From positions 62,001-126,000 of the forward strand of contig NZ_QZVS01000096.1 of the NCBI RefSeq assembly GCF_003602235.1: a DNA stretch of 64,000 nt, written 5' to 3'. Position 1 is the first letter of the stretch; each line of letters starts with the position of its first letter. The notes beneath the pieces were generated by a model. It was not told the DNA's origin. It made no database searches and saw nothing but the letters and a program-made list of their open reading frames with translations. This stretch comes from Cryobacterium melibiosiphilum (lineage in GTDB: Bacteria; Actinomycetota; Actinomycetes; Actinomycetales; Microbacteriaceae). Made by a program: the position numbers and the translations under genes. This document shows positions 51,226 through 60,752 of this stretch, piece by piece.

Positions 51226-52839
51226 ATGACCGTGCAGACCGCCACCGTTTCGACCAGTACCGACCTGACGGGTTTCTCGTTGATCGGCGGAGTGCCCGTA
51301 ACCGGAACCCACGGCGAGGTCGCCGGCGTCAACCCGGTCACCGGTGAGACCCTGGCTCCCGGATACGGACTGGTCGGCGTCGACGAGGTCGATCGCGCCG
51401 CCGAGCTCGCCTGGACGGCCTTCGCCACATACCGCAAGACCGCGCCCGAAGCCCGAGCGGCCTTCCTCGAGACCATCGCCGACAACATCGCGGGCCTCGG
51501 CCAAGCCCTCACCGACCGCGTCATCGCCGAAACCGGCCTGCCGCTGCCCCGCGTGCTCGGCGAAACCGGGCGCACCGTCGGCCAGCTGCGCCTGTTCGCG
51601 GCCGTGCTGCGTGAGGGTAATCACCACGGCGCCCGCATCGACCCGGCCCAAACCGACCGTGCCCCGCTGCCGCGCCCCGACATCCGCCTCACCTCGATCG
51701 CGCTCGGCCCCGTCGCCGTGTTCGGCGCGAGCAACTTTCCGCTGGCCTTCTCGGTGGCCGGCGGTGACACCGCGTCCGCGCTCGCCGCCGGATGCCCCGT
51801 GATCGTCAAGGCGCACAGCGCCCACCCGGGCACTTCCGAGCTCATCGGCCGCGCCATCAGCGACGCCGTGGCCACCCACGACCTGCCCGCCGGAGTCTTC
51901 TCGCTGCTGTTCGGCGGCGGTGCCTCCGTCGGAGCGGCCCTCGTCAGCCACCCGCGCATCAAAGCTGTGGGCTTCACCGGCTCCCGCAGCGGCGGACTCG
52001 CCCTGGTCGCCGCCGCGGCAGCCCGACCCGAACCCATCCCGGTGTATGCCGAGATGAGCAGCATCAACCCCGTCTTCGTGCTTCCGGGCGCGCTTGCACA
52101 GGGTGCGGCCGCCCTCGGTGAGCAGTGGGTCGCATCCGTCGCCACCGGAACCGGCCAGCTCTGCACGAGCCCCGGCCTGGTCTTCCTGCCGCAGGGCCCC
52201 GACGGCGAAGCGTTCACGGCCGCTGCCGCCGCCGCCATAGAGAAGCTCGTCGCGACCCCGATGCTCACCGGCGGCATCCGTGACGCCTTCGACCGGGGCG
52301 CGGCCGTGTTCCGTGACCATGCCGGCGTCGAGAACGTGGCCGTAGCGCGGGCCAACCCCGACGTGGCGATCGGGGCAGCGCCGCAGCTCTACGCCACGGA
52401 TGCCGCCACCTTTGTGGCCGACCCGGCCCTGCAGGAGGAGGTCTTCGGCCCCGCGAGCCTCGTGGTGACCGTGCGCGACACTGCCGAGATGGCCCGGATT
52501 CTGGCCGGCCTCGAAGGCCAGCTGACCGTAACTCTGCACACCGATGGCGCCGAGAACGGCGCCGCGGAGTTGCTGGATGAGGCCGAGTTACGCGCCGGCC
52601 GGGTGCTCTTCAACGGCTGGCCGACCGGGGTCGAGGTCGTCTCCGCGATGGTGCACGGCGGACCGTTCCCCGCCACGTCCAACGCGCAGGGCACCTCGGT
52701 GGGCACACTCGCGATCGATCGTTTTCTGCGCCCGGTCAGCTACCAGAACGTGCCGGCCGCACTGCTGCCGGCCGCGCTCCGCGACGACAACCCGCTCGGC
52801 ATCTTCCGCCAGCACGACGGCCAGCTCGCTCGCGACTAG
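51226..52839 (+). CDS. 2,5-dioxovalerate (alpha-ketoglutarate semialdehyde) dehydrogenase
   Basis: The 537-residue aldehyde dehydrogenase has N170 (FGASNFP), the general base E276 (AEMSSINP) and the catalytic Cys C313 (GTGQLCTSPG). The sequence around these residues is of the KGSADH type that works in glucarate and galactarate catabolism. It produces 2-oxoglutarate from the KdgD product. AAGGAG precedes the ATG. It is followed by a glucarate dehydratase gene. Confidence 0.88.
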   Translation: MTVQTATVSTSTDLTGFSLIGGVPVTGTHGEVAGVNPVTGETLAPGYGLVGVDEVDRAAELAWTAFATYRKTAPEARAAFLETIADNIAGLGQALTDRVIAETGLPLPRVLGETGRTVGQLRLFAAVLREGNHHGARIDPAQTDRAPLPRPDIRLTSIALGPVAVFGASNFPLAFSVAGGDTASALAAGCPVIVKAHSAHPGTSELIGRAISDAVATHDLPAGVFSLLFGGGASVGAALVSHPRIKAVGFTGSRSGGLALVAAAAARPEPIPVYAEMSSINPVFVLPGALAQGAAALGEQWVASVATGTGQLCTSPGLVFLPQGPDGEAFTAAAAAAIEKLVATPMLTGGIRDAFDRGAAVFRDHAGVENVAVARANPDVAIGAAPQLYATDAATFVADPALQEEVFGPASLVVTVRDTAEMARILAGLEGQLTVTLHTDGAENGAAELLDEAELRAGRVLFNGWPTGVEVVSAMVHGGPFPATSNAQGTSVGTLAIDRFLRPVSYQNVPAALLPAALRDDNPLGIFRQHDGQLARD

Positions 52840-52880
52840 ACCTCGACTCGATCAGACCCGACAGAATCAGACCCGACAGA
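52837..52880 (+). repeat. Tandem 15-bp repeat after the dehydrogenase stop codon
   Basis: ATCAGACCCGACAGA occurs in perfect tandem at 52851-52865 and 52866-52880. A degenerate copy (ACTAGACCTCG) at about 52835 contains the TAG stop. It fills the spacer before the glucarate dehydratase gene. Confidence 0.8.
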
Positions 52881-52893
52881 ACAGAGACCCGCA

Positions 52894-54255
52894 ATGATGC
52901 CTAACTCGACAATCGAGAGCGCCACCCGCACTTCGGGCCCAACCATCGAGTCGATGCGGGTGGTGCCGGTCGCCGGCCACGACAGCATGCTGCTCAACCT
53001 CAGCGGCGCCCATGGCCCGTTTTTCACCCGCAACATCGTGTTGCTGACCGATTCCGACGGCAACACCGGTGTCGGCGAGGTGCCCGGCGGCGAGCCGATC
53101 CGGCGCACTCTCGAGGACTCCCGGGAACTCGTGGTCGGCGCGGGCCTCGGCGACTACCTCAACACGCTGCGGCGCGTGCGCCTGCAGTTCAACGACCGTG
53201 ATTCCGGCGGTCGGGGCGCGCAGACCTTCGACCTGCGCACGACCATCCACGTCGTCACCGCGCTCGAGGCCGCGCACCTGGACCTTCTTGGCCAGCACCT
53301 CGGCGTGCCCGTGGCCGCCCTGCTCGGCGAGGGCCAGCAGCGCGATGCCGTCGACACCCTCGGCTATCTTTTCTTCGTCGGCGACAAGCACCGCACCGAC
53401 CTGCCCTACGTGGAGACCGCCCCGGGAACGGATGCCTGGTCCCAGGTTCGCCACGAAGCCGCCATGAACCCGGAGGGCGTCGTGCGCCTGGCCGAGGCCG
53501 CCTACGAGCGCTACGGTTTTCGCGACTTCAAGCTCAAGGGTGGCGTGCTGCCGGCCTGGGAGGAGGCCGAAGCCATCAAGGCCCTGGCCACCCGGTTTCC
53601 GGAGGCCCGCGTCACCCTCGACCCGAACGGCGGCTGGCTGCTCGAAACGGCCGTGGCCGTTGGCCGCTCGCTGCGCGGCGTGCTCGCCTACGCCGAAGAC
53701 CCCGTCGGGGCCGAGGGGGTCTACTCCGGGCGCGAGATCATGGCCGAGTTCAAGCGGGCCACCGGCTTGCCCACCGCGACGAACATGATCGCGACGGACT
53801 GGCGGGAACTGGGCCACACCATCCGCTCGAATGCGGTGGACATTCCCCTGGCCGACCCGCATTTCTGGACGATGGCCGGGTCCGTGCGGGTGGCCCAGAT
53901 GTGCAACGACTGGGGGCTTCAGTGGGGCTCGCACTCGAACAACCACTTCGACGTGTCCCTGGCCATGTTCACCCACGTGGCCGCGGCCGCGCCGGGAACC
54001 CCGACCGCGATCGACACGCACTGGATCTGGCAGGACGGCCAGAACCTCACCTCGAATCCGCTGCAGATCCAGGGCGGCCAGATCGCCGTGCCGACCGTGC
54101 CGGGCCTCGGCGTGACCATCGATGAGGAACGCCTGCAGGCCGCACACGAGCTGTACCTCAGCCAGGGCCTCGGCAGCCGGGACGACTCGGTGGCGATGCA
54201 GTACCTGATTCCCGGCTGGGGCTTCGACCCGAAGCGGCCCGCCCTCGACCGCTAG
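52894..54255 (+). CDS. gudD: Glucarate dehydratase
   Basis: The 453-residue enolase-superfamily enzyme matches classical GudD in length and motifs: [19 protein letters not shown] near residue 44, K213/K215 (FKLKG), D243 (DPNGGW), a metal-ligand Glu near 273 (YAEDP) and the catalytic His near 347 (SHSNNHFD). It dehydrates D-glucarate or L-idarate to 5-dehydro-4-deoxyglucarate, the KdgD substrate. A second ATG one codon in is an equal start candidate. Its stop shares bases with the stop of menF on the other strand. Confidence 0.9.
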   Translation: MMPNSTIESATRTSGPTIESMRVVPVAGHDSMLLNLSGAHGPFFTRNIVLLTDSDGNTGVGEVPGGEPIRRTLEDSRELVVGAGLGDYLNTLRRVRLQFNDRDSGGRGAQTFDLRTTIHVVTALEAAHLDLLGQHLGVPVAALLGEGQQRDAVDTLGYLFFVGDKHRTDLPYVETAPGTDAWSQVRHEAAMNPEGVVRLAEAAYERYGFRDFKLKGGVLPAWEEAEAIKALATRFPEARVTLDPNGGWLLETAVAVGRSLRGVLAYAEDPVGAEGVYSGREIMAEFKRATGLPTATNMIATDWRELGHTIRSNAVDIPLADPHFWTMAGSVRVAQMCNDWGLQWGSHSNNHFDVSLAMFTHVAAAAPGTPTAIDTHWIWQDGQNLTSNPLQIQGGQIAVPTVPGLGVTIDEERLQAAHELYLSQGLGSRDDSVAMQYLIPGWGFDPKRPALDR

Positions 54256-55484
54256 CCGAAGGCTTCGACGACCGGACGAAACTTCATCTTGGTCTCGGCC
54301 AGCTCGTGCTCCGGGGTCGAGTCGAGCACGATTCCGCACCCGGCGTAGGCGGTGACGTCACCGGTCGGGGTGACCTGCGCGCAGCGCAGCGCGATCGCCC
54401 ATTCGCCGTCGCCGTCGGCGCCGACCCAGCCGACCGGCCCGGCATACCGGCCGCGGTCGAAGGGTTCGAGCTCGCGGATGAGGGCGAGCGCGGCGAGCGT
54501 CGGGGTTCCGGCGACGGCCGCCGTCGGGTGCATCGCCGCGATCAGGTCGAGCGAGGTCGACCCGTCGCTGAGCGTGCCCTCGAGGTCGGTCGCGAGATGC
54601 CACAGATTCGGTAATTTCACGGTGAAGGGGATCTCGCTCGTGGCGAGCACCGAGGTGTGCGGGCGCAGCGACTGCAGCACGCTCTGCACGGCGAACTCGT
54701 GCTCGTCTCCGTCTTTCGCGCTGGTGGCCAGGGCGAGGGCCGCCTCGAGGTCGGCGGCGGCATCCGTTCCCCGGCTGATCGTGCCGGCGAGAACGCGGGC
54801 GTTGACCTCGCCGTGGTCCACTCGAATCAGGGTCTCGGGGCTCGAGCCGACCAGGCCGTCGACCGCGTAGGTCCAGCAGTCCGGGTACCCCAGCGCGAGC
54901 TTGGTGATCGCCCGCCGCAGGTCGCTCTCAGCGGGCAGGTGCCCGGTCAGGTCGCGGGCCAGCACGACCTTGTTCAGGTCCTGCTGGGCGATGCGACGGA
55001 TGCCCTCGGCTACCGCATCGGTGAATCCGGCGGTCGTGAGGGTGCCCGGTCGCAGCGAGATGCGGTACTCGTCGCCCGGCGGGCGCGCGGTCAGCGGAAG
55101 AGCCGGGGCCGCGCCGCCGGTGGGCCAGATGCGGGTCACCCAACACTGGCCGTCTTCGCGACCCACGATCACCTCCGGCACGATCAGCACGCTCTGTTGG
55201 GCGGAGGAATCATCGAAGGCGAAGGTGCCGAAGGCCAGCAGCCCGGTGCCCGTTCGGGCCAGCGGGTCGGTGACCGTCGCGTTCGCGACGACGGCGCGCC
55301 AGGCGGCCGCGGCATCCGTCATGCGGGTGGGGCCGGAAAACTCGAGGCGCAGGGCAGTGCCGATACCGGCGAGGCCCTGATTGCGGCGCATCCAGAGCAA
55401 CGGTTGCCGTTGATCGAGCAGCGGAATGAGTTGGCGGACATCGGCAATCGGGGTGGTTTCGACCGTCAGGGCCTGCGCATTCAC
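54252..55484 (-). CDS. menF: Isochorismate synthase (menaquinone biosynthesis)
   Basis: The 410-residue protein has the chorismate-binding fold: [32 protein letters not shown], a DEHEFAVQ motif and the [18 protein letters not shown] end. It converts chorismate to isochorismate. It is divergent from menG, which makes menaquinone more likely than salicylate or siderophore synthesis. The GTG start is leaderless, with TAGGCT ending 6 bases before it. Confidence 0.88.
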   Translation of the reverse strand: MNAQALTVETTPIADVRQLIPLLDQRQPLLWMRRNQGLAGIGTALRLEFSGPTRMTDAAAAWRAVVANATVTDPLARTGTGLLAFGTFAFDDSSAQQSVLIVPEVIVGREDGQCWVTRIWPTGGAAPALPLTARPPGDEYRISLRPGTLTTAGFTDAVAEGIRRIAQQDLNKVVLARDLTGHLPAESDLRRAITKLALGYPDCWTYAVDGLVGSSPETLIRVDHGEVNARVLAGTISRGTDAAADLEAALALATSAKDGDEHEFAVQSVLQSLRPHTSVLATSEIPFTVKLPNLWHLATDLEGTLSDGSTSLDLIAAMHPTAAVAGTPTLAALALIRELEPFDRGRYAGPVGWVGADGDGEWAIALRCAQVTPTGDVTAYAGCGIVLDSTPEHELAETKMKFRPVVEAFG

Positions 55485-55490
55485 GTCAGT

Positions 55491-55589
55491 AGCCTACGCC
55501 CCGCGTGGGCCGGGGCCGGGGCCGCCGCCTGTGGGAGTGCCGGACGTGCGCCCCCGGGCGGCCGCCCGGGCCGCGGAACATCCTAGACT
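55491..55589. promoter_or_regulatory. Divergent leaderless promoters of menF and menG with an 18-bp palindrome
   Basis: A leftward TAGGCT (55496-55491) lies 6 bases before the menF GTG. A rightward TAGACT (55584-55589) lies 6 bases before the menG GTG. Between them is the perfect palindrome CCCGGGCGGCCGCCCGGG (55553-55570). Confidence 0.55.
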
Positions 55590-55595
55590 GGACGA

Positions 55596-56303
55596 GTGAA
55601 TAGAGCAGACCTCAATAAACGGCCCGCCCAGGTGGCGGCGATGTTCGACGAGGTCGCCGCGCACTACGACCTCACCAACGCCCTGCTGTCCGCGGGCAAC
55701 GCCTCGCTCTGGCGTATCGCCACGACGCGTGCCGTGGCCCCGCAGGCCGGTGAACGCATCCTCGACATCGCCGCCGGAACCGGCACCTCGAGCGCGGCGA
55801 TCGCCAAGAGCGGCGCCCACGTCGTGGCCGCCGACTTCAGCGAGGGCATGATCAACGTCGGGCGCGAGCGTCAGGCAGGCAACGCCAACATTGAATTCGT
55901 GCAGGCGGATGCGACCGCGCTGCCCTTCGCCGACGGGGAATTCGATGCCGTCACGATCTCGTTCGGCCTGCGCAACGTGGTCGAGCCGAAAAAGGCGCTC
56001 GCCGAGTTCTACCGGGTCACCAAGCCCGGCGGCCGCGTGGTCATCTGCGAATTCTCGACCCCGCCGTTGACCCCGGTGCGGGTGGGCTATTTCGCCTACC
56101 TCAACCGCGTGATGCCCGCCGTGGTGCGCCTCGTCTCCTCGAACGCGGAGGCCTATGACTACCTCGGCGAGTCGATCGCGGCGTGGCCCCAGCAAACGAT
56201 CCTGAGCGGATGGCTGCGGGACGCCGGCTACGACGCCGTCGCCTACCGCAACCTCACGCTCGGCATCGTGGCGCTTCACCGCGGCATCAAAGCGGCCGGC
56301 TAG
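55596..56303 (+). CDS. menG: Demethylmenaquinone methyltransferase
   Basis: The 235-residue SAM-dependent methyltransferase has the MenG/UbiE signatures: MFDEVAAHYDLTNALLSAG, the SAM motif DIAAGTGTSS, SFGLRNV and FSTPP. It methylates demethylmenaquinone in the last step of the pathway. It starts with GTG placed 6 bases after a -10 box, so the message is probably leaderless. Confidence 0.92.
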   Translation: MNRADLNKRPAQVAAMFDEVAAHYDLTNALLSAGNASLWRIATTRAVAPQAGERILDIAAGTGTSSAAIAKSGAHVVAADFSEGMINVGRERQAGNANIEFVQADATALPFADGEFDAVTISFGLRNVVEPKKALAEFYRVTKPGGRVVICEFSTPPLTPVRVGYFAYLNRVMPAVVRLVSSNAEAYDYLGESIAAWPQQTILSGWLRDAGYDAVAYRNLTLGIVALHRGIKAAG

Positions 56304-56363
56304 GCCATCGGCGCCGTGTTTGCCCGGGTGCGGTCCATCCCCGTGCGCGTGTCGTCAGCTGCG

Positions 56364-56392
56364 TTCAACCACCAGCGACTCATCGGTAGGCT
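56364..56392 (+). promoter_or_regulatory. Promoter of the polyprenyl synthase gene
   Basis: TTCAAC (56364-56369), a 17-base spacer and TAGGCT (56387-56392) lie 6 bases before the GTG at 56399. The spacing predicts a leaderless message. Confidence 0.55.
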
Positions 56393-56398
56393 GACAGA

Positions 56399-57484
56399 GT
56401 GAAATCGAGACCACCCGTCGTGCGCCGCAGCCCGTCGATCACATCGCAGGCCGGCATTGCCGACCGCATCTTTTCGACGAAAAACGACCGCGGCCTCGCC
56501 GCGAACATCGACGCCGGAATCGTGCAGGTCGAGACCGGCCTCGTGGCCGAGTCCGTCTTCGCGAACGAGATCGCCAACGTCACCGGCCGCTACCTGCTGA
56601 ACGCCGGCGGTAAACGCGTGCGCCCAATGCTCGCCCTGCTCACCGCGCACCTCGGCCGGGGCGTCGTGCCCGAGGTCATCACCGCCGCGACCGCCATCGA
56701 ACTCACCCACCTCGCCTCGCTCTATCACGACGACGTGATGGACGACGCCGACAAACGTCGCGGCGTGCCGAGCGCCCAGATGGTGTGGGGCAATTCCGTC
56801 GCGATCCTCACCGGCGACCTGCTCTTCGCCCGCGCCAGCCAGCTGATGGCCCGTCTCGGCGAACGCGCCATCCGACTACAGGCGGTCACCTTCGAACGCC
56901 TCGTGCTCGGCCAGTTTCGCGAGACCGTCGGCCCCGCCGTCGGGGAAGACCCGGTCGAGCATTACATCCAGGTGCTCGCCGGCAAGACCGGCTCGCTCAT
57001 CGCCGCCGCGGCCCAGGCCGGCGTCGTCTTCGGCGAGGCCCCGCCCGAGTACGAACAGCCCGTCGTCGACTTCGGCGAGAAGATCGGCGTCGCGTTCCAG
57101 CTCATCGACGACGTGCTCGACCTGTCGCCGCAGCCGCAGGAGACCGGCAAGGTGCCCGGCACCGACCTGCGCGCCGGCGTCGTCACCCTGCCCCTGCTGC
57201 GCCTGCGCGAACGCGCCGAAACGGATGCCGCCGCCCGCGACCTGCTCTCCCGTCTCGACCGCGACGTGATGAACACCGCCGGCACCGATCTCACCCCAGA
57301 GCTGGCCGAGGCCGCGGACTCCGCGATCACCGCGCTGCGCGAGCACCCGGTCACCGCGGAGACCCTCGCCGAGGCGCACGCCTGGGCGCGGGACGCGGTG
57401 GCCGCCCTCGATCCGCTGCCGCAGGCATCCGTCAAAAAGGCATTGACCCGCTTCGCCGAGACCATCGTCGAACGATCCAGCTAG
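56399..57484 (+). CDS. Long-chain polyprenyl diphosphate synthase
   Basis: The 361-residue prenyltransferase has the first aspartate-rich motif DDVMDDADKRRG (111-122) and the second DDVLD (237-241), with small residues before the first motif as in long-chain enzymes. It probably makes the octa- or nonaprenyl side chain of menaquinone. It is close to menG in the same orientation. Its stop lies in the first copy of a tandem repeat. Confidence 0.9.
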   Translation: MKSRPPVVRRSPSITSQAGIADRIFSTKNDRGLAANIDAGIVQVETGLVAESVFANEIANVTGRYLLNAGGKRVRPMLALLTAHLGRGVVPEVITAATAIELTHLASLYHDDVMDDADKRRGVPSAQMVWGNSVAILTGDLLFARASQLMARLGERAIRLQAVTFERLVLGQFRETVGPAVGEDPVEHYIQVLAGKTGSLIAAAAQAGVVFGEAPPEYEQPVVDFGEKIGVAFQLIDDVLDLSPQPQETGKVPGTDLRAGVVTLPLLRLRERAETDAAARDLLSRLDRDVMNTAGTDLTPELAEAADSAITALREHPVTAETLAEAHAWARDAVAALDPLPQASVKKALTRFAETIVERSS

Positions 57485-57520
57485 ACCCACGCTCCAGCCA
57501 GACCCGCTCCAGCCAGACCC
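57474..57520 (+). repeat. Three tandem copies at the polyprenyl synthase stop codon
   Basis: GCTCCAGCCAGACCC is repeated perfectly at 57491-57505 and 57506-57520. A 13/15 copy at 57474-57488 contains the last codons and TAG stop (57482-57484) of the polyprenyl synthase gene. Confidence 0.8.
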
Positions 57521-57543
57521 ATCCCGCTAGAACAGAGGTTCCC

Positions 57544-58926
57544 TTGACGAAGTTGCGATTGGCCATTGTCGGTGCGGGTCCGGCCGGAATCTATGCCGCC
57601 GACATCCTGCTCAAGGCGGAGCGCAAGTTCGAGGTCTCGATCGACCTCTTCGACCACCTGCCGGCCCCCTACGGGCTCGTGCGTTATGGGGTCGCTCCCG
57701 ACCACCCCCGGATCAAGGGCATCATCACCGCCCTGCGTGACGTGCTCGACCGCGGCGACATTCGCGTGTTCGGCAACGTGCGGTTCGGCATCGACCTCAC
57801 CATCGACGACCTCAAGAAGCACTACAACGCGGTCATCTTCGCGACCGGCGCCGTGCGCGACGCCGACCTGCTCATTCCCGGCGCCGACCTCGTGGGTTCC
57901 TACGGCGCCGCCGAGTTCGTCAGCTGGTTCGATGGGCACCCCGATTTTCCCCGCACCTGGCCGCTGGAAGCACGCGAAATCGCCGTCATCGGCAACGGCA
58001 ACGTCGCCCTCGACGTGTCGCGCATGCTCATCAAGCACGCCGCCGACCTGCTTCCCACCGAGATCCCCGGCAACGTCTACGACGGCCTCGCCGCCTCGCC
58101 GGTGACCGACGTGCACGTCTTCGGGCGCCGCGGACCGACCTCGGTCAAATTCACCCCGCTCGAACTGCGCGAGATCGGCGAACTGAACGACGTCGACATC
58201 ATCGTGCACGAGGAAGACTTCGACTACGACGATGCCGCCCGCGCCGCCGTCGCCGGCAACAAGCAGGTCTTCGTGATCGACAAGGTCATGACGGCTTGGC
58301 GGAAGCGTGAGGTTGGCGCCGCTTCCCGGCGCCTGCACCTGCACTTCTTTGCCAAGCCCCTCGAAATCCTCGACGACGGCCACGGGCGGGTCGGCGGTAT
58401 CCGCTGGGAGCGCACCGCGCCCGACGGCGAGGGCGGCGTGGTGGGCACCGGTGAGATTCGCGAGCTGCCGATCCAGGCGCTGTACCGAGCGGTGGGCTAC
58501 TTCGGCTCGCCCCTGCCGGGTGTTCCCTTCGATAAGAAGCGCGGCATCATTCCCAACCGCGAGGGCCAGGTGCTGCGCCGTGACCCCTCGGCCGGCAGCG
58601 GCGGCCTGTTCAACCAGCAGATGTACGGCGTCTACGCGACCGGCTGGATCAAGCGCGGCCCGGTCGGCCTGATCGGCCACACCAAGAGCGACGCGATGGA
58701 GACGATCAAGCACCTGATCAACGACGCCGGCAACTGGTGGCGGCCCGAAGCGCCCGAGGAGGACGCGATCGTGGCGCTGCTCGACTCCCGCGGCATCCGT
58801 TACACCGGCCTCGATGGCTGGCACAACCTCGACCAGCACGAACTCGCCCTTGGAGAAGCGGCCGGCCGGGTGCGGATCAAGGTCGTGCCGCGCGACGAAA
58901 TGGTCGACATCTCCCTCGGCCGGTAG
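57544..58926 (+). CDS. Ferredoxin-NADP+ reductase, adrenodoxin-reductase type
   Basis: The 460-residue flavoprotein has the FAD motif GAGPAG near residue 10, PYGLVRYGVAPDHP, the NADP motif GNGNVALDVSR near 150 and the C-terminal ATGWIKRGPVGLIGH. It matches actinobacterial FprA in length and layout. It passes electrons between NADPH and ferredoxins and might also serve a P450. A TTG start is used with AGAGG about 8 bases upstream; a longer frame upstream overlaps the preceding gene and was rejected. Confidence 0.88.
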   Translation: MTKLRLAIVGAGPAGIYAADILLKAERKFEVSIDLFDHLPAPYGLVRYGVAPDHPRIKGIITALRDVLDRGDIRVFGNVRFGIDLTIDDLKKHYNAVIFATGAVRDADLLIPGADLVGSYGAAEFVSWFDGHPDFPRTWPLEAREIAVIGNGNVALDVSRMLIKHAADLLPTEIPGNVYDGLAASPVTDVHVFGRRGPTSVKFTPLELREIGELNDVDIIVHEEDFDYDDAARAAVAGNKQVFVIDKVMTAWRKREVGAASRRLHLHFFAKPLEILDDGHGRVGGIRWERTAPDGEGGVVGTGEIRELPIQALYRAVGYFGSPLPGVPFDKKRGIIPNREGQVLRRDPSAGSGGLFNQQMYGVYATGWIKRGPVGLIGHTKSDAMETIKHLINDAGNWWRPEAPEEDAIVALLDSRGIRYTGLDGWHNLDQHELALGEAAGRVRIKVVPRDEMVDISLGR

Positions 58927-58932
58927 CGGCAG

Positions 58933-59958
58933 ATGGCGTCGACGGATGCCCCGGCCGACCCGGCCGATGCGAGCTGGGGCCCCGACCTGCTCGGGGACGA
59001 CTTCGAGAGCACCACGCTCGACCTCGAGGCCGACGCCGAGGGGCCCGTGGTGGCGACCCTGGTGCGGCACCGGCCGGGACGGCTGCGGCATCCGCTCTCA
59101 CCGATCGGCCCGGCCACCGGAACCGACGTGCTGTACCTGCACGGCTGGTCCGACTACTTCTTCCAGGGTCATCTGGCCGAGTTCTGGCACTCCGTCGGGG
59201 CTCGCTTCTATGCCCTCGACCTGCGCAAGTATGGTCGCAGCCTGCGCGAGCACCAGACGCCCGGGTACATCACCGACTTCGCGACCTACGACGAAGAGAT
59301 CGAAGCGGCGCTCACGCGGATGGGCCACGGCCGTGGCGGCGCCGACCGACCGTTTCGCCGACGCCTGGTCGTGATGGGGCATTCGACCGGTGGACTGATC
59401 TGGAGCCTGTGGGCCGCCCGGAATCCCGGCCGGGTCAATGCCGTCGTGCTGAACAGCCCCTGGCTGGAACTGCAGACGGGGGGAGCGGGGCGGGCATTCA
59501 TCGCGCCGCTCGTGCAGCTCGGGGCGCGAATGCAGCCGCTCGGCAACCTGCCGCAGATCGACCTCGGGTTCTACTCGCGGTCGATCTCGAAGCTGACCGG
59601 CGGCGACTGGTCGTTCAACCCGCTCTGGCGGCCGGAACGGGGCTTTCCCGCGCACCGGGCCTGGTTCGGCGCCGTGATCGCCGGGCAGACCCTGGTGCAG
59701 GCGGGCCTCGCGATCGATGCTCCCGTGCTCACGCTGCTCTCGGCGCGCTCAACGATCCTTCTGCGGTGGACCGAGCAGATGCGCACGTCCGACAGCGTGC
59801 TGGTCGTCGATGATATCGCCCGGCAGGCCACCCACCTCGGCCCGAACCTGACCGTGGTGCGGCTGGAGGGCGCCGTGCACGACATCTTCCTCTCGCACGA
59901 GGCGGTGCGCGAGGAGGCCTACAGGCAACTGCGGCGCTGGCTCCGCGGCTACCTGTAG
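58933..59958 (+). CDS. Alpha/beta hydrolase (S33/lysophospholipase-like)
   Basis: The 341-residue protein has LYLHGWSDYFFQGHLAEFW, the nucleophile elbow GHSTGG near residue 150, and a His near the C-terminus (AVHDIFLS). The family includes monoacylglycerol lipases and serine aminopeptidases. It follows the reductase gene by 6 bases and has no clear ribosome binding site, so translation may be coupled. Substrate unknown. Confidence 0.82.
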   Translation: MASTDAPADPADASWGPDLLGDDFESTTLDLEADAEGPVVATLVRHRPGRLRHPLSPIGPATGTDVLYLHGWSDYFFQGHLAEFWHSVGARFYALDLRKYGRSLREHQTPGYITDFATYDEEIEAALTRMGHGRGGADRPFRRRLVVMGHSTGGLIWSLWAARNPGRVNAVVLNSPWLELQTGGAGRAFIAPLVQLGARMQPLGNLPQIDLGFYSRSISKLTGGDWSFNPLWRPERGFPAHRAWFGAVIAGQTLVQAGLAIDAPVLTLLSARSTILLRWTEQMRTSDSVLVVDDIARQATHLGPNLTVVRLEGAVHDIFLSHEAVREEAYRQLRRWLRGYL

Positions 59959-59966
59959 TTGCGCAG

Positions 59967-59986
59967 CCGGCGGATGCCGACGCCGG
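59967..59986. terminator. Hairpin between convergent hydrolase and yajQ genes
   Basis: CCGGCG (59967-59972) and CGCCGG (59981-59986) form a perfect 6-bp stem with an 8-base loop, 4 bases before the yajQ stop. Confidence 0.4.
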
Positions 59987-59990
59987 GCGC

Positions 59991-60479
59991 CTAGCGGAAG
60001 TTGACGAACTGCAGGGCGACGGCGAGGTCCTTGCCCTTGAGCAGCGCCATGACGGCCTGCAGGTCGTCGCGGCTCTTCGAGCTGACCCGCAGCTCGTCGC
60101 CCTGGATCTGGCTCTTGACGCCCTTGGGGCCCTCATCGCGAATGATCTTGCCGATCTTCTTCGCGTTCTCCTGGTCGATGCCGGCCTTCATGGTGGTCTC
60201 GATGCGGTACTCCTTGCCCGAGGCGAACGGCTCCCCGACCTCGAGGCTACGGAGAGAAATGCCGCGCTTGATGAGCTTCGCCTCGAAGACCTCGAGGATC
60301 GCCTTGACGCGCTCTTCGGTGTTCGCCTTCATGAGCACCTTCTCGCCGCTCATCGCGATCGACGCGCCCACATTCTTGAAGTCGTAGCGCTGCGCGACCT
60401 CCTTGTGAGCCTGGTTGAGGGCGTTGTCGACCTCCATCGGGTCGACCTTGCTTACGATGTCGAAAGTTGAATCTGCCAT
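59991..60479 (-). CDS. yajQ: YajQ-family nucleotide-binding protein
   Basis: The 162-residue protein has the YajQ start [25 protein letters not shown], the [20 protein letters not shown] segment and the FVNFR end. YajQ proteins bind nucleotides (cyclic di-GMP in some species) and RNA or regulators. The ATG at 60479 is preferred over one three codons upstream because TACCAT (60492-60487) lies 7 bases before it, as in other leaderless genes here. Confidence 0.92.
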   Translation of the reverse strand: MADSTFDIVSKVDPMEVDNALNQAHKEVAQRYDFKNVGASIAMSGEKVLMKANTEERVKAILEVFEAKLIKRGISLRSLEVGEPFASGKEYRIETTMKAGIDQENAKKIGKIIRDEGPKGVKSQIQGDELRVSSKSRDDLQAVMALLKGKDLAVALQFVNFR

Positions 60480-60614
60480 AGCTGCCATGGTACCGGGACC
60501 GGCCGGGAGCGACTTTCGCCCGGTTGATTCCCGGTTGATTTCACACTGGGAGCTTTGCCGGGTAATGTTAACCCGCGTGTCCGGTCAGGTGAATACATCT
60601 GGGCGGGAACGTCT

Positions 60615-60699
60615 GGCGAGTTACCCAAGCGGCCAAAGGGATCTGACTGTAAATCAGACGGCGTAGCCTTCGTGAGTTCGAACCTCGCACTCGCCACCA
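60615..60699 (+). tRNA. tRNA-Tyr (anticodon GTA)
   Basis: The 7-bp acceptor stem GGCGAGT/ACTCGCC, a D-arm (CCC/GGG), the anticodon stem TCTGA/TCAGA with loop CTGTAAA (anticodon GTA at 60649-60651), a long class II variable arm and a TTCGAAC T-loop are all present. The CCA end is encoded (60697-60699). Confidence 0.96.
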
Positions 60700-60711
60700 G
60701 CACGACAGCAG

Positions 60712-60740
60712 CAATAGGCGGACCTCTGGTCCGCCTATTG
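60712..60740 (+). terminator. Terminator after tRNA-Tyr
   Basis: CAATAGGCGGACC (60712-60724) and GGTCCGCCTATTG (60728-60740) form a perfect 13-bp stem with a TCT loop, 12 bases after the tRNA. Confidence 0.8.
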
Positions 60741-60752
60741 GCGTTAACCCCT

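Noticed and set aside
54252..55484. Isochorismate or salicylate synthase of a siderophore cluster
   Set aside because: The divergent menG and nearby polyprenyl synthase point to menaquinone, and no non-ribosomal peptide or siderophore gene is present.
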